A program made the translations under genes and the position numbers. Shown piece after piece: positions 50,862 to 62,367 of a stretch of DNA of 64,000 bases (positions are counted from its first letter, which is position 1; each line of letters starts with the position of its first letter). The stretch is from Gammaproteobacteria bacterium. GTDB taxonomy: Bacteria > Pseudomonadota > Gammaproteobacteria > Arenicellales > Arenicellaceae. The notes beneath the pieces are model-generated. The model was given only the letters and a program-made list of their open reading frames with translations, did not search any database and was not told the origin of the DNA. The stretch is taken from assembly GCA_013002025.1 (NCBI GenBank), contig JABDKW010000025.1:1-64000 (forward strand), read 5' to 3'.

Positions 50862-53309
50862 CTATGCCTTTCCAATGGGCTTTTTTTGGGGTCGCCAAAA
50901 GCGCGGAAATGTTTGCCGATATGACTGCACCCGCCAGCCATCGGCACGCACTTGAAGACGAATGGAACCGCTGGCAATGGTCGACTTGACGTCGATGCCA
51001 CGGGCCTTATATCGCGCCAATACATCCGGATGCGGGTGTCCGTAGTGATTGCGATATCCAGCCGCCACCAGTGCCAACTTCGGCCGTACCGCATCCAGCA
51101 ATTCCACCGTCGATGAGGTCTTGCTTCCCTGATGCGGCACCAGCATCACGTCGGCCTGTAAATCCACACCGGAACTCAACAGGTAGCGCTCAACCGCTCG
51201 TTCGATATCACCGGTGATCAAGACTCGAATGCCGGCCACACTCACCCGCAGCACACATGAGTGATTATTGCTCCCAGCGGGCGTACCTGCCTCTGGACTG
51301 AGCACGTCAATACTGACGCCATCGACCTGCCAACTCTGCCCGCGCACACAGGGTATACCGCCCTCCACTTTATCAGGCGTGCTGCTAAAGCGCCGGCCGA
51401 CCTCGACTGAATTCAGCACGTCTTTTAAGCCACCAATGTGATCATTGTCGGCATGGCTGATCACCAGACTCTGCAAGCGCCGGGTGTTATGACCGCGAAG
51501 ATACGGTAACACGACAGCTTTAGCCGCACTGAAGCCGCTGCCGTACGCAGGGCCGGTATCGTAGAGTATGGTGGCGTTGGCTGTCTCAATGACCATGCTT
51601 AACCCCTGCCCAACATCCAGCAGGGTAATATCAGCCTGTCCCTGAGAGGGTTTAGCAGGCCCCGTCGTCAGCATTACCAAGAGGCAAAGCCATAACAGGC
51701 CACGCAGCGCGCGATGCAATTGTGGTACAACCAGGTAACTCAATATAAGGGTAAGTGACACAAGCACATCCTCGAGTTGGAACAATGGGGGATAGGCGTG
51801 CGCCAGAGGCAACTGTGCGACCCATTCCAAAACGCTATAAACGCGATCCAAAGCCCACTGCAGCGGCTGCAGCAGCCAACTTGCAGGATCACTCAGCGAA
51901 CTGAGTAACAACATCAAAGCTAACAGCAGGGCCGGGATAAGCACTGTGCAGAACAGTGGCACCATCAACAGGTTGACCAATGGCGACACCAGCGATATCT
52001 GGCCAAAAAATAAGGTTGTGGCAGGCAACATGCCCAACCATAGTGCGGGCTGCAGCCGCAGCAGCGAAATGGTTTGGTCGCTTTGTACCACCATGGCGAT
52101 AATAAACACCGCGGCACACGACAACCAAAACCCCACATCCAGGATTGAATAGGGGTCATATAGCAGAATAATTGCGGCACTAATGCCCAGCACGCGCAAC
52201 AGAGAGACCGACCGTGCCAATATTTTCGCCAGCACAAAGACTGACGCCATAACAAGGGCACGTTGCGTCGAGACTGCAAAGCCCGCCAATGCGGCATACC
52301 CGGCGGCGCATAACCAGGCAGGAAATAACACTAATATCTGGCGTGGAATAAACTGATACAAACGTGCCAGCGGAGACAGCAACCTGTTACATAGCCACAC
52401 CGCCAGCACAAACACCAAGCCAACATGCAATCCGGAGATAGCCATTAAATGGCTGACCCCGGTTTGCTGCATTACCAGTTTTTGGTTCGCTGACATCTGG
52501 CTGCGGTCACCCAGCATGAGTGCACCCATCATTGCCCGGCCGGGAGTGGCATCAGGCAGCGCCTGGCTGAGTTGCTGAGACAGCTGCCAGCGCCATTGAT
52601 CGACGCCGCTCAACCGTTGGCTCAACAAGGCGTTAGTTTCTTTCACACGCACATAGCCGGTGGCAATCAAACGGTGCCGAAACAGATACTTTTCATAGTC
52701 GAAGGCACCCCAACTGGCATAACTATGCGGCCGTTTCAGGCGCAGGCTGAATTGCCAATCTTGCCCTGGCTCGATGCGCCAGGGGCAGCGATAACAGCTC
52801 AGTTGCAATTTGGCACCCGCTACACGTTGCTGCGCGGACCCATGTTCGCCCGCGGTGCCGACTTGAAATCGAAAGCGTGTCCGCTCGGGCGAAACATCTG
52901 GCAAACCCACCACCCTGCCCTGCAACAACAGGCTTACGCCTTCAAGTTCTGCGGGCAAGGGGTCAGCCAAATGTTCATTGAAACGCTGCACCGAACTGCT
53001 GAATCCAAGCAAGAAACAAAATAGCACCAGCCATGCGCCGCGTTTTTTCAGTGCCACTGGTAACAGACTTGCACAGCACACCCAACACATTAAGCTGCTG
53101 GGCAAGTATGCGAATCCAAGCGGCGCGCAGCTCCCCAGAATAAAACTCAGCAAACAAACGACGCCAGAATCTTTTCGCAGCAAAGCCAAGCCGCATCTGG
53201 CGCTCCGTTGCAACCGCGCAGTCAGCCGCAAAGGCGAGATTTCCAAGACGTTGTAAGTCAATCCGGCCGTTTCTCGACCCGGACTTTGTTTAAGTGCTGC
53301 AACTCGCAT
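50862..53309 (-). CDS. comEC: DNA internalisation channel ComEC/Rec2
   Basis: ComEC passes single-stranded DNA across the inner membrane in natural transformation. The start at 53309 is chosen because GGGAGG lies a few bases upstream; a longer frame to 53360 lacks it. The 815-residue protein has an N-terminal helix pair and an OB-like domain. The competence domain follows (LMAISGLHVGLVFVLAVWL and many helices), then a C-terminal metallo-beta-lactamase domain (VISHADNDHIGGLKDVLN, PHQGSKTSS). All three parts are intact. No pilus genes are in the window. Confidence 0.93.
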   Translation of the reverse strand: MRVAALKQSPGRETAGLTYNVLEISPLRLTARLQRSARCGLALLRKDSGVVCLLSFILGSCAPLGFAYLPSSLMCWVCCASLLPVALKKRGAWLVLFCFLLGFSSSVQRFNEHLADPLPAELEGVSLLLQGRVVGLPDVSPERTRFRFQVGTAGEHGSAQQRVAGAKLQLSCYRCPWRIEPGQDWQFSLRLKRPHSYASWGAFDYEKYLFRHRLIATGYVRVKETNALLSQRLSGVDQWRWQLSQQLSQALPDATPGRAMMGALMLGDRSQMSANQKLVMQQTGVSHLMAISGLHVGLVFVLAVWLCNRLLSPLARLYQFIPRQILVLFPAWLCAAGYAALAGFAVSTQRALVMASVFVLAKILARSVSLLRVLGISAAIILLYDPYSILDVGFWLSCAAVFIIAMVVQSDQTISLLRLQPALWLGMLPATTLFFGQISLVSPLVNLLMVPLFCTVLIPALLLALMLLLSSLSDPASWLLQPLQWALDRVYSVLEWVAQLPLAHAYPPLFQLEDVLVSLTLILSYLVVPQLHRALRGLLWLCLLVMLTTGPAKPSQGQADITLLDVGQGLSMVIETANATILYDTGPAYGSGFSAAKAVVLPYLRGHNTRRLQSLVISHADNDHIGGLKDVLNSVEVGRRFSSTPDKVEGGIPCVRGQSWQVDGVSIDVLSPEAGTPAGSNNHSCVLRVSVAGIRVLITGDIERAVERYLLSSGVDLQADVMLVPHQGSKTSSTVELLDAVRPKLALVAAGYRNHYGHPHPDVLARYKARGIDVKSTIASGSIRLQVRADGWRVQSYRQTFPRFWRPQKKPIGKA

Positions 53310-53519
53310 TTTTGCCTCCCTGGCTATTTTTGAGCGTCCTGTGCCCGACCGTTGAATCAACCCGCCGCGTTCAAGCCCGCAGGCTGTACTCGGCCCTCTT
53401 TCCTTTCAGGCAATTCATTGCCGACATTTAAGCAATCACCTAAATCCTTATCGACCAGAGTATACTAGCATTTTTTAAAAGCCGGGGTTGTACTGCGCGC
53501 GCGCAGACTCATTAAGACA

Positions 53520-54059
53520 ATGAACTTTTTGCGACAAATGCGAATGCATTTGCCCACTCCCAAAGAGATCCAGCAATTTCGCTATGTGCACCTATTCGGC
53601 GACCTGCTGAAGCGGCATGAGTTGTGGGCTTTCAACCGCACTGGCATTGCCAAAGGCATTGCGATTGGTATTTTCTGTGCCTTCCTGCCAATGCCGTTTG
53701 AAATGTTACCGGCTATTTTTATCGCCACGGTAATCGGTGGCAACATTCCGTTTGCGGTCGCGGGCGTGTGGATTTCCAACCCCATTACCTGGATTCCTCT
53801 GTATACACCCTGTTACCTGCTCGGCGCACGCATTATCGGGGTTACGCCGATTCCAATAGAAGAAATCACCATTCTACAACTGGGCTGGCACTATGTGGCA
53901 CTTTGGCTGGGCTGCTTGATCGTTGGTTCCGTGCTGAGCCTGACCACGCATTTCGTGATTAGCTATGCGTGGACGTCTCAGGTGCGTAAACGCTGGCGAC
54001 GACGCCAGCTGTTGAGAATGCGAGCCAAGAAACAAACCGCAAACAACTCACTAGACTAA
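53520..54059 (+). CDS. DUF2062 membrane protein
   Basis: The 179-residue protein has an amphipathic N-terminus and the DUF2062 core: ANxxGxAIGIFCAFLPMPFEMLPA, GNIPFAVAGVWISNPITWIPLY and a third helix ending LTTHFVISYAWTS. A basic tail follows. The family is uncharacterised, but a gene of this type often lies next to lolCDE and comEC. It is divergent from comEC (210 nt between starts) and convergent with lolD. Confidence 0.88.
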   Translation: MNFLRQMRMHLPTPKEIQQFRYVHLFGDLLKRHELWAFNRTGIAKGIAIGIFCAFLPMPFEMLPAIFIATVIGGNIPFAVAGVWISNPITWIPLYTPCYLLGARIIGVTPIPIEEITILQLGWHYVALWLGCLIVGSVLSLTTHFVISYAWTSQVRKRWRRRQLLRMRAKKQTANNSLD

Positions 54060-54103
54060 TCAGTGCACAGCCTCACCAAAGTGCCCGGCACAGGTTCCAA
54101 CAA

Positions 54104-54793
54104 CTAGTTAATCTCGCGGAGTTGGCGGTCCTCTAGTTGCAACCTCCGATCCATTCGCGCTGCCAAATTCTGGTCATGGCTGACCATGATCAGCGCACTG
54201 TTACAGCGCTGATTCAAATCCAGCATCATATCGAACACCGCATTTGCAGTGTGCACATCGAGATTTCCGGTCGGCTCATCGGCCAACACCAGCGCCGGTT
54301 CAGTAACCAACGCGCGTGCGATCGCTACGCGTTGGCGTTCGCCGCCTGACAGCTCCACGGGCCGATGCTGGAGGCGCTCTGCCAAGCCGATATCGCTCAA
54401 CAGTTCACTGGCGCGCTGCTCCGCTTCTTGCTTATCAGTACCGCGAATTAACAGCGGCATGGCCACATTTTCAATGGCCGTGAATTCTGGCAGCAGATGA
54501 TGAAACTGATAGACGAATCCCAGACATTCATTACGTACATCACCTCGGCGCTTGTCTGACAGGGCGGACATTTCCTGGCCCGCAATCCAAACTGACCCCT
54601 GGCTGGGCAGTTCCAAGCCACCCAGCAAGTGCAACAGGGTGCTTTTGCCAGAACCCGAAGCACCGACAATGGCTAATCGTTCACCAGCCGCTACCTCGAG
54701 ATCAATATTTGCCAATACCTCGACATCATGCGGCCCCTCAGTGTAGGTCATGCCCAACTGCTGGCAGCGCAAGATGGCGGGGTCAGCGATCAT
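54104..54793 (-). CDS. lolD: Lipoprotein-releasing ABC transporter ATPase
   Basis: LolD powers release of outer-membrane lipoproteins from the inner membrane to LolA. The 229-residue ATPase has Walker [17 protein letters not shown], the LolD-type Q loop region [14 protein letters not shown], signature [17 protein letters not shown] and Walker [13 protein letters not shown]. It starts 8 nt after the LolC/E gene in the same direction. Confidence 0.95.
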   Translation of the reverse strand: MIADPAILRCQQLGMTYTEGPHDVEVLANIDLEVAAGERLAIVGASGSGKSTLLHLLGGLELPSQGSVWIAGQEMSALSDKRRGDVRNECLGFVYQFHHLLPEFTAIENVAMPLLIRGTDKQEAEQRASELLSDIGLAERLQHRPVELSGGERQRVAIARALVTEPALVLADEPTGNLDVHTANAVFDMMLDLNQRCNSALIMVSHDQNLAARMDRRLQLEDRQLREIN

Positions 54794-54801
54794 CGCCCTG
54801 C

Positions 54802-56043
54802 CTATTCATAACGCAACGCCTCTGCCGGTTGTGTTTTAGCCGCTCGCCAAGCCGGATACAGAGTTGCCAACATGCTCATGGCGACCGCCGAAATAACGAT
54901 GACCGAGACATCACTCCAGCGCAATTCAGCGGGGAAGTCGGAAATTACATAAACATCAGCGGGAAATAATTGATAGCCGACCAACCCCTCGATGAACGGC
55001 ACGATGGTCGACACATTCAGGGCACTCAATACCCCGAGCACACCGCCGATGACGGTACCCACAATGCCCGACGTTACGCCCTGGACGAAGAAAATTCCCA
55101 TGACATTGGCGGGCGATAAACCCAAGGTGCGCAGAATGGCGATATCGGCTCGTTTGTCAGTTACCACCATGACCAGGGTGGAAACGATATTAAACGCTGC
55201 CACCGCTACGATCAAAAACAGGATGATAAACATCACCCGCTTTTCGATTGCCAATGCTCGAAAAAAATTCTCATGCTGGCGCGTCCAGTCACTGACATAT
55301 AATCGTTGGTTAAATGCATCAGACAGCACCGAGCTGACCCGGCGCGCCTGATAGACATCATGCAGCTTGAGTCGCAAGCCACTCACTTGATCACCACTTT
55401 TGTATAGTTTGCCGGCATCGGCGATGTGCACCAACGCCATCGCACTGTCGTACTCATTCATGCCGATGCTAAAGGTATCCACCAGCGTGAATCGCCTAAG
55501 CCGCGGCATCAGGCCGGCCGGTGTGGACTGCCCCTGCGGCGAGATCAGGGTTACCTTGTCACCTATTTCCGCACCCAGTCGAAATGCCAGTTCCTCGCCC
55601 AGAATCACGTTGTACCGACCCGCTTCCAACAGTGCAAAGCCGCCGCCATCCATATGTTGTTGCAGACTCGATACCTTGGGTTCATCGAGCGGAGATATGC
55701 CGCGAATCAGGGCGCCGTCTACCGCAGAACCAAGGCTGATTAGTCCCTGCCCCAAAATAAAGGGTGCGTAACCAGCGACCTCGGGTTGGGCACCGACCGT
55801 TGCCGTTAAACTCTGCCAATCGTCCAGCCAGCCTCCTGAACCCGTGATACTGACGTGCGACGCGACGTCGAGAATCCGCCCCCGCAGCTCTTTCTCGAAC
55901 CCATTCATGATCGAAATTACCGTGATGAGCGCCCAAACTCCCAGGGCAATCCCAACCATCGATATAGCCGCAATAAAGGAGATAAACCCATTGCGCCGCC
56001 GCGCGCGCGAGTAGCGGGCACCGATAAACAGGGGCAAATTCAC
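54802..56043 (-). CDS. Lipoprotein-releasing system permease (LolC/LolE family)
   Basis: The GTG at 56043 (GAGGG upstream) gives a 413-residue protein beginning [23 protein letters not shown], the family start; a longer frame would run into lysS. One helix (~22-45), a large periplasmic domain and three C-terminal helices of the FtsX type follow ([39 protein letters not shown]). Only one such permease is present beside lolD, so it could be LolC, LolE or a single LolF type; a second copy outside the window cannot be excluded. Confidence 0.93.
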   Translation of the reverse strand: MNLPLFIGARYSRARRRNGFISFIAAISMVGIALGVWALITVISIMNGFEKELRGRILDVASHVSITGSGGWLDDWQSLTATVGAQPEVAGYAPFILGQGLISLGSAVDGALIRGISPLDEPKVSSLQQHMDGGGFALLEAGRYNVILGEELAFRLGAEIGDKVTLISPQGQSTPAGLMPRLRRFTLVDTFSIGMNEYDSAMALVHIADAGKLYKSGDQVSGLRLKLHDVYQARRVSSVLSDAFNQRLYVSDWTRQHENFFRALAIEKRVMFIILFLIVAVAAFNIVSTLVMVVTDKRADIAILRTLGLSPANVMGIFFVQGVTSGIVGTVIGGVLGVLSALNVSTIVPFIEGLVGYQLFPADVYVISDFPAELRWSDVSVIVISAVAMSMLATLYPAWRAAKTQPAEALRYE

Positions 56044-56101
56044 GAGCTTGAAACCCTCATCAGAAGGATGCGGCGAAGATAATCCCTGAGCCAGGTCAAA
56101 A

Positions 56102-57619
56102 CTAGGCCTCGGCCTCCGGACGCATGTGCGGGAACAACAGCACATCGCGAATTGAGGCACTGTCGGTGAACAGCATTACCAGTCGATCGATGCCGATTCC
56201 CTCGCCGGCAGTGGGCGGCATGCCATATTCGAGCGCCCGGATATAATCGGCGTCGAAGTGCATGGCTTCGGTATCACCAGCTTCTTTGTCGGCAACTTGC
56301 GCTTGAAAACGCTCGGCCTGATCCTCCGGATCATTTAACTCTGAAAAGCCATTGGCAATTTCTCGCCCGGCAATAAATAGCTCAAAGCGGTCGGTGACAA
56401 AGGCATCCTCATCATTGCGGCGCGACAACGGCGACACCTCAACCGGGTAGGCGGTGATAAAGGTTGGCTCAATTAGCTTTTCTTCAACCGTTTTTTCAAA
56501 TATTTCAATTTGCAGCTTCCCCAGGCCATAACTGTCTTTCAGTGGGATCTTGAGTTTTTCTGCATAGGCAAGCAAAGCCTCCCGATTTAACAGATCAGCG
56601 GCCGACAATTCGGGGTTAAAGTGCAGCAGCGATTCCGCCACTGTTAAACGCTGAAACGGCTGAGAAAAGTCGATCACCTGTTGCTGATAATTAATCACGC
56701 CAGTGGGGCTAAGCCGTTCAGCTATGCGGCGCAGCATGTCCTCGGTCAGATCCATCAAATCTTCAAAATCTGCGTAGGCCTGATAAAACTCCAACATGGT
56801 GAACTCGGGATTGTGCCGTGTGCTCAGCCCTTCGTTTCTAAAATTACGATTGATTTCAAACACGCGCTCAAAACCACCCACAACCAAGCGTTTGAGATAC
56901 AGCTCGGGGGCAATTCGCAGATACAACTGCATATCCAATGCATTGTGATGAGTAATAAATGGCCTGGCGACGGCGCCACCGGGGATCGGCTGCATCATTG
57001 GCGTTTCAACCTCTAGAAACTCGTGCTGCAGCAGATAGTCGCGAATGATGGCAATGATTTGAGAGCGGGTACGAAACACATGGCGACTCTGCTCATTGAC
57101 GATTAAATCTACATAACGCTGTCGATAAGCAGTTTCCTTGTCAGACAAGCCATGAAATTTTTCCGGTAATGGCCGCAGTGATTTTACCAACAGCTGGACA
57201 GCACTTACCTTGACGCTGAGCTCACCCTGATTGGTCTTAAACAGCACGCCTCGTGCTGCGACAATGTCGCCAATATCCCATTTTTTAAATTCGTCGTTAT
57301 AAAACGATTCCGGTAAGGCATCGCGCTGAACATAAAGCTGAATTCGACCAGAACGATCCTGAATGTGAGCAAAACTGGCTTTACCCATGATGCGCCGACT
57401 CATCATACGGCCAGCCACACTGACCTCAACGCCGGCCTGTTCCAATGTTTCCTTATCCATGGCGTTATACGCCTCCAGCAGGTCTGCGGCCAGATGCGTT
57501 GGCTTAATGGTGTTGGGATAGGCCTGATGCTGCTCGCGCCAGAGCTGCAATTTTGCACGCCGCTGACGAATCAGTTCGTTTTCATCTACTTGCGGTTGCT
57601 CAGTATTCTGCTCACTCAC
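56102..57619 (-). CDS. lysS: Lysyl-tRNA synthetase (class II)
   Basis: The 505-residue enzyme charges tRNA-Lys. It has an N-terminal OB-fold anticodon-binding domain ([23 protein letters not shown]), motif 2 ([21 protein letters not shown]) and motif 3 ([12 protein letters not shown]) of class II synthetases. The LysS-typical [21 protein letters not shown] is present. It lies 20 nt after prfB; the prfB-lysS pair is a common gammaproteobacterial operon. Confidence 0.97.
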   Translation of the reverse strand: MSEQNTEQPQVDENELIRQRRAKLQLWREQHQAYPNTIKPTHLAADLLEAYNAMDKETLEQAGVEVSVAGRMMSRRIMGKASFAHIQDRSGRIQLYVQRDALPESFYNDEFKKWDIGDIVAARGVLFKTNQGELSVKVSAVQLLVKSLRPLPEKFHGLSDKETAYRQRYVDLIVNEQSRHVFRTRSQIIAIIRDYLLQHEFLEVETPMMQPIPGGAVARPFITHHNALDMQLYLRIAPELYLKRLVVGGFERVFEINRNFRNEGLSTRHNPEFTMLEFYQAYADFEDLMDLTEDMLRRIAERLSPTGVINYQQQVIDFSQPFQRLTVAESLLHFNPELSAADLLNREALLAYAEKLKIPLKDSYGLGKLQIEIFEKTVEEKLIEPTFITAYPVEVSPLSRRNDEDAFVTDRFELFIAGREIANGFSELNDPEDQAERFQAQVADKEAGDTEAMHFDADYIRALEYGMPPTAGEGIGIDRLVMLFTDSASIRDVLLFPHMRPEAEA

Positions 57620-57639
57620 GATTATTTAATTCCTTGCTG

Positions 57640-58735
57640 TTACAGGCCCTGCTTTAGGCTGGCCTCGATAAATTGATTTAGATCACCATCCAGAACCGCT
57701 TGCGTATTACCGGTCTCTATACCGGTGCGCAGGTCTTTGATGCGGGATTGGTCGAGCACATAGGATCGGATTTGCGACCCCCACCCGATATCAGATTTTT
57801 CGTCTTCCACGGCTTGTTGTTCGGAGCGCCGAATCTGCATTTCATGCTCATACAAGCGGGCTTTGAGCATCGACATGGCAGCATCTCTATTACGATGCTG
57901 GGATCGATCGCTCTGGCATTGTACGACAATTCCCGTGGGTTCATGGGTAATTCTAACCGCGGAATCAGTCTTGTTTACATGCTGGCCACCAGACCCACTG
58001 GCGCGGTAGGTGTCCACCCGTAAGTCGGCCGGGTTGATTTCGATTTCGACATTTTCATCCACTTCTGGATAGGCGAACAAAGAGGCGAATGACGTATGCC
58101 GCCGATTGCCAGAATCAAAAGGAGATTTTCGCACCAGGCGGTGTACGCCGGTTTCCGTGCGCAGATAGCCAAATACGTATTCGCCAGAGACCTTAACCGT
58201 AGCGCTTTTAATGCCCGCCACGTCACCCTCAGACAATTCAATAATCTCACTTTTGAAGCCTGCTGCTTCGGCCCATCGCAAGTACATGCGCAGCAGCATA
58301 TTGGCCCAATCCTGCGCCTCAGTCCCACCTGAGCCTGCCTGAATGTCGATAAAGGCGTTACAGGCATCCATAGGGCCAGAGAACATACGCTGGAATTCGA
58401 GCTCGCCCAGACGCTTCTCCAGTACGTTTAAATCATTCTCTATTGAATCGACCAGGTTTTGGTCCTGTTCCTCGGCAGCTAACTCCAGCATCTCTCGACA
58501 GTCAGCCACACCTTGCCCCACGCCCTGCAATGTTTGCACCACTTTCTCCAATGATGCCCTTTCCTGCCCTAATTTCTGTGCCGCTGCGGGGTCGTCCCAT
58601 ATGGTTGGGTCTTCCATCTGACGCAGCACTTCCTCGAGGCGCTCGGCCTTGCTATCAAGGTCAAAGGTACCCCCTGAGCAGGTTAGCGCGCTGCTCCAGA
58701 TCATTGCAGATTTCGACGAGCGGGTTTAATTCCAT
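57640..58735 (-). CDS. prfB: Peptide chain release factor 2 (programmed +1 frameshift)
   Basis: RF2 terminates at UGA and UAA. Translation starts at ATG 58735 and runs 24 codons ([20 protein letters not shown]...) to AGG GGG TAC CTT TGA, the TGA being 58663-58661. A +1 shift at CTT (58666-58664) continues in the frame ending at 57640. The internal Shine-Dalgarno AGGGGG and slippery CTT TGA C match the E. coli autoregulatory site. The full product is 364 residues, with the UGA/UAA-reading SPF motif (RKSPFDS) and catalytic GGQ ([16 protein letters not shown]). Confidence 0.97.
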
Positions 58736-58791
58736 AGCGGTCGCTTAGGTATTGTGGATACGGTCAGTGATGCAGCAGAGTAGTACTGAAA

Positions 58792-59532
58792 CTATCGCGC
58801 TGCAATCACTTTTTGCACGCTGCCAATGGTGCGCAGCCAGGGGCCATGTTGCCGAAGATTTTCCGGCAGCGATTGCCGCGCACTCGCGGCCTGATCTTTA
58901 CTCTCATAGGCACCGTAGATGAGCTTGTACAAAGTGCCGCGTGGGCCGCGCTCGGCGAAGTAGGCAGCACGCTCATGTAAGCCATGGGTTTCGATAAACT
59001 CGCGCACCTTGGCCAGGTCTTCAAAGGCCAGCAATTGAATCGTCCAGCCCGCTGCGCGTTGACTGCGTATCCAGCTTTCATCAAGGTAGCGACCACTGTC
59101 TTGTGTGGTAATAGCACCTTTACCCACCTCACGCCGAGCCGGAGCGTAACCCTGTTGCGCCGCACGCTTGATTAACTGGTCTGCCGCCGCGGGGTCGCGT
59201 ATGGGTAGTTTGTGCGCTCGCACCAACTGCGCCAGATGATAATCAGCGGCTGGGTAACCGTTCTGCCCTGCCAGCCGATACCAAGATTCGGCTTTCGCAA
59301 TACTGGCCTCCGGCAAGAGTCCCTGTTCATGCAAAAACCCTAAATTAAACATGGACTTGGCGTCGTTTTTTTCCGCACCCTTCAACCAGTAAGATTGTGC
59401 CTGCAGATACTCTTTTTGCATGTACGCGCGCATACCATCCGAGTAATCATCGGCCGCGACCAGCGCAGGCGTAGCCAACATCAACAGCAGTGTGGTGTTG
59501 AGTAATGCTCGGATATAAAGCCTTGGCAACAT
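58792..59532 (-). CDS. Exported Sel1-repeat and SPOR-domain protein
   Basis: The ATG at 59532 opens a signal peptide (MLPRLYIRALLNTTLLLMLATPALVA); the longer frame adds residues unlike a signal. The 246-residue product has two Sel1-type repeats (DAKSMFNLGFLHEQGLLPEASIAKA, PAADYHLAQLVRAHKLPIRDPAAA). A C-terminal SPOR domain follows (AGWTIQLLAFEDLAKVREFIE to IYGAYESKDQAASARQSLP), which in the family binds denuded septal peptidoglycan. A septal role is therefore likely but untested. Confidence 0.85.
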   Translation of the reverse strand: MLPRLYIRALLNTTLLLMLATPALVAADDYSDGMRAYMQKEYLQAQSYWLKGAEKNDAKSMFNLGFLHEQGLLPEASIAKAESWYRLAGQNGYPAADYHLAQLVRAHKLPIRDPAAADQLIKRAAQQGYAPARREVGKGAITTQDSGRYLDESWIRSQRAAGWTIQLLAFEDLAKVREFIETHGLHERAAYFAERGPRGTLYKLIYGAYESKDQAASARQSLPENLRQHGPWLRTIGSVQKVIAAR

Positions 59533-59614
59533 CAGTCTTGAGGGCAGTTTGGAACAGCGGCTATTCAGGCGTGGTGACACACCGGCGGGGGCCGATGCGC
59601 ACCATACAAACATG

Positions 59615-60949
59615 CTACAAATTATAGCCGGTCTCACCGTGCTGAGCCAGATCGAGACCCTGTTGCTCAGTTTCCGCATCGACTCGCAAGTCGACCACCA
59701 GACCGATAAGTTTCAGCAACACATAAGAGACCACACCCGCATACACTGCGGTGGCGACAACGCCGGTCAACTGAACCATAAACTGGCTGCCCAAATTCAT
59801 CCCCTCGGCATAACCAGATCCGCCCCACTGACTAGCGACAAAAACGGCCGCCAGCAGCGTGCCAAGGGCACCGCCCACGCCATGCACGGGGAACACGTCG
59901 AGAGAATCGTCGATTTTCAAGCGGCCCTTAATAAATTGTGTTGCAAAGTAACAGACGGTACCGCCAGCCAAGCCAATCAGCACACCTCCTAGCGGCCCGA
60001 CAAATCCAGACGCTGGAGTAATGCTGCCGAGCCCGGCCACCATGCCGGTCACAATACCCAAGACACTGGGCTTGCCGTACCGGACCCACTCAATGGTGAT
60101 CCAGGCCAGAGAGCCTGCCGCAGCACTTAAATGGGTCACCAGTATCGCCATCGCTGCACCGCCATCCGCCGCCAGTTGCGAACCACCATTAAAACCAAAC
60201 CAGCCAAACCATAATAAGCCGGCGCCAGTCACGGTGAGCGCTAGGTTATGCGGAGGCATGGCCCTGGTTGGAAAGCCATTTCGGCTACCCAGCACCACGG
60301 CGGCCACTACAGCACTGACACCCGCGGTAATGTGCACCACCGTACCACCGGCAAAATCCAATAGACCTTTTTGCATCAACCAGCCACCGCCCCAGACCCA
60401 ATGACAAATCGGCACATAGACCAACAGCGACCAAAGTACGGAATAAATAAGCATGGCAGAAAAGTTTATTCGCTCGGCAAAGCCACCTACGAACAAAGCC
60501 GGGGTAATCATGATAAACGTCATCTGGAACACAATAAACGCTGTTTCCGGAATACTGCCGCTGACGGAATCTGCAGTGACCCCACTGAGCATGGCCTTAT
60601 CCAGATTCCCAATCCAGGCGCCATCGCCAGAGAATGCCAGGCTGTACCCGACCAAAAACCACAGCAACGACATGGCGCAGGCGATGGTGAAACATTGCAT
60701 CAGTATGGACAACACATTTCTGGATCGCACCAGGCCGGCATAAAAAAGTGATAAGCCCGGTAACGTCATCAATAGGACTAATGCAGACGCCGTCAGAATC
60801 CAGGCAGTATCCCCTGCGTTGATCTCGGCGGCGTGAGCTGAGGCCGGTGTTAGCGCTATTGCGATCATCGCCAGCCCCCACAGGGCGCCACGGGTGATTG
60901 GGCGAGCGACCAGGTTTTCGCCGGCTATCGAGAGAATGTTGTTAAACAT
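59615..60949 (-). CDS. amt: Ammonium transporter
   Basis: The 444-residue protein starts at ATG 60949. It has a cleavable signal peptide (to ~38, PASAHA), eleven further helices and Amt motifs: DTAWILTASALVLLMTLPGLSLFYAGLVR, the pore His regions HWVWGGGWL and FPVHGVGGALGTL, and a cytosolic C-terminal tail that binds the PII protein. It starts one base after the glnK stop, the classical glnK-amtB coupling, which allows PII to block the channel when nitrogen is plentiful. Confidence 0.96.
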   Translation of the reverse strand: MFNNILSIAGENLVARPITRGALWGLAMIAIALTPASAHAAEINAGDTAWILTASALVLLMTLPGLSLFYAGLVRSRNVLSILMQCFTIACAMSLLWFLVGYSLAFSGDGAWIGNLDKAMLSGVTADSVSGSIPETAFIVFQMTFIMITPALFVGGFAERINFSAMLIYSVLWSLLVYVPICHWVWGGGWLMQKGLLDFAGGTVVHITAGVSAVVAAVVLGSRNGFPTRAMPPHNLALTVTGAGLLWFGWFGFNGGSQLAADGGAAMAILVTHLSAAAGSLAWITIEWVRYGKPSVLGIVTGMVAGLGSITPASGFVGPLGGVLIGLAGGTVCYFATQFIKGRLKIDDSLDVFPVHGVGGALGTLLAAVFVASQWGGSGYAEGMNLGSQFMVQLTGVVATAVYAGVVSYVLLKLIGLVVDLRVDAETEQQGLDLAQHGETGYNL

Positions 60950-60950
60950 A

Positions 60951-61292
<342 letters not shown>

Positions 61293-61312
61293 TTACTCCT
61301 GGTTAGCCTGAC

Positions 61313-62272
61313 TCAAGCACAGAGTCGTTGTTTGGCGGCAAGGTATTGCGCCGCTAATGTTTCAATACGTTGAGCAACCGGCTGCACGTCGGTCACCGCG
61401 CCGATACCCTGACCACAACCCCAGATATCACGCCATGCCTTCGCATCGGGCTGCTCATCAGTGATTTTATTCATCGCGCTAATGTCACCCTTCGGCAAGT
61501 TATCGGGGTCGAGTCCCGCCGCTGCTATACTGGGCCGCAAGTAATTGCCTGACACTCCGGTAAAGTAGTCTGAGTAAACAATATCACCGGCCGAACTATC
61601 AACAATCATGTCTTTATATTCGTCCACCGCATTGGCTTCCGTGCTGGCGATAAACGGTGAACCAATATAAGCAAAATCAGCCCCCATGGCCTCGGCAGCG
61701 AGCACGGCACCACCGGTCGCAATAGAACCGGATAATGCGATTGGGCCATCAAACCACTGGCGCAGCTCCTGTACCAGCGCAAACGGACTCAGTGGCCCGG
61801 CATGACCACCGGCACCAGCTGCTACAGCGATCAGGCCGTCGGCACCCTTCTCAATGGCTTTGTGCGCAAATTTTTGGTTAATAATGTCATGCAACACAAT
61901 TCCACCATACGAGTGCGCGGCCTGGTTAATCTCAGGCACCGCACCCAGTGAGGTGATAATGATGGGCACTTTATATTTAACGCACAATTCCATATCTTCA
62001 TGGAGGCGCTTATTCGACTTGAATACGATCTGGTTGACCGCAAATGGCGCAGCCGGGCGATCAGGATTGGCCTGGTTGTACTTATCCAACTCGTCGGTTA
62101 GAAACTGCAGCCAGCCTTCAAACTCCCCCTCACCCCGGGCATTCAGGGCCGGAAACGAGCCAACAATACCCGCTTTGCACTGCTCCAGCACGAGCTCTTT
62201 GCCGGACACAATAAACATGGGCGCCGCAATAACCGGCAAACGAAGATTTTGTAGAATTTCAGGGGTCGACAT
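61313..62272 (-). CDS. Nitronate monooxygenase family flavoprotein
   Basis: The ATG at 62272 (MSTPEILQNLRLPVIAAPMF) begins the TIM barrel; a longer frame to 62332 adds non-conserved residues. The 319-residue protein has family features LRLPVIAAPMFIVSGKELVLEQCKAG split at loops, VAAGAGGHAG (FMN phosphate region) and GADFAYIGSPFIAS. Class II-like members oxidise nitronates with FMN. It lies directly upstream of glnK-amt in the same direction and may share their transcript; it could also be a related flavin oxidoreductase. Confidence 0.85.
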   Translation of the reverse strand: MSTPEILQNLRLPVIAAPMFIVSGKELVLEQCKAGIVGSFPALNARGEGEFEGWLQFLTDELDKYNQANPDRPAAPFAVNQIVFKSNKRLHEDMELCVKYKVPIIITSLGAVPEINQAAHSYGGIVLHDIINQKFAHKAIEKGADGLIAVAAGAGGHAGPLSPFALVQELRQWFDGPIALSGSIATGGAVLAAEAMGADFAYIGSPFIASTEANAVDEYKDMIVDSSAGDIVYSDYFTGVSGNYLRPSIAAAGLDPDNLPKGDISAMNKITDEQPDAKAWRDIWGCGQGIGAVTDVQPVAQRIETLAAQYLAAKQRLCA

Positions 62273-62367
62273 TCTGTAGGCGCTCCAGCCAAGTAAAGGC
62301 GAAACCATACCCGTTTTGCAGGCGTGGTTCAATAGAGCTCAATCGCTGACCGGCCGGCCACCTCAGA

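Noticed and set aside
58661-58735. prfB as a pseudogene broken by an in-frame TGA
   Set aside because: The AGGGGG, CTT, TGA C context is the conserved programmed +1 frameshift of RF2 genes.
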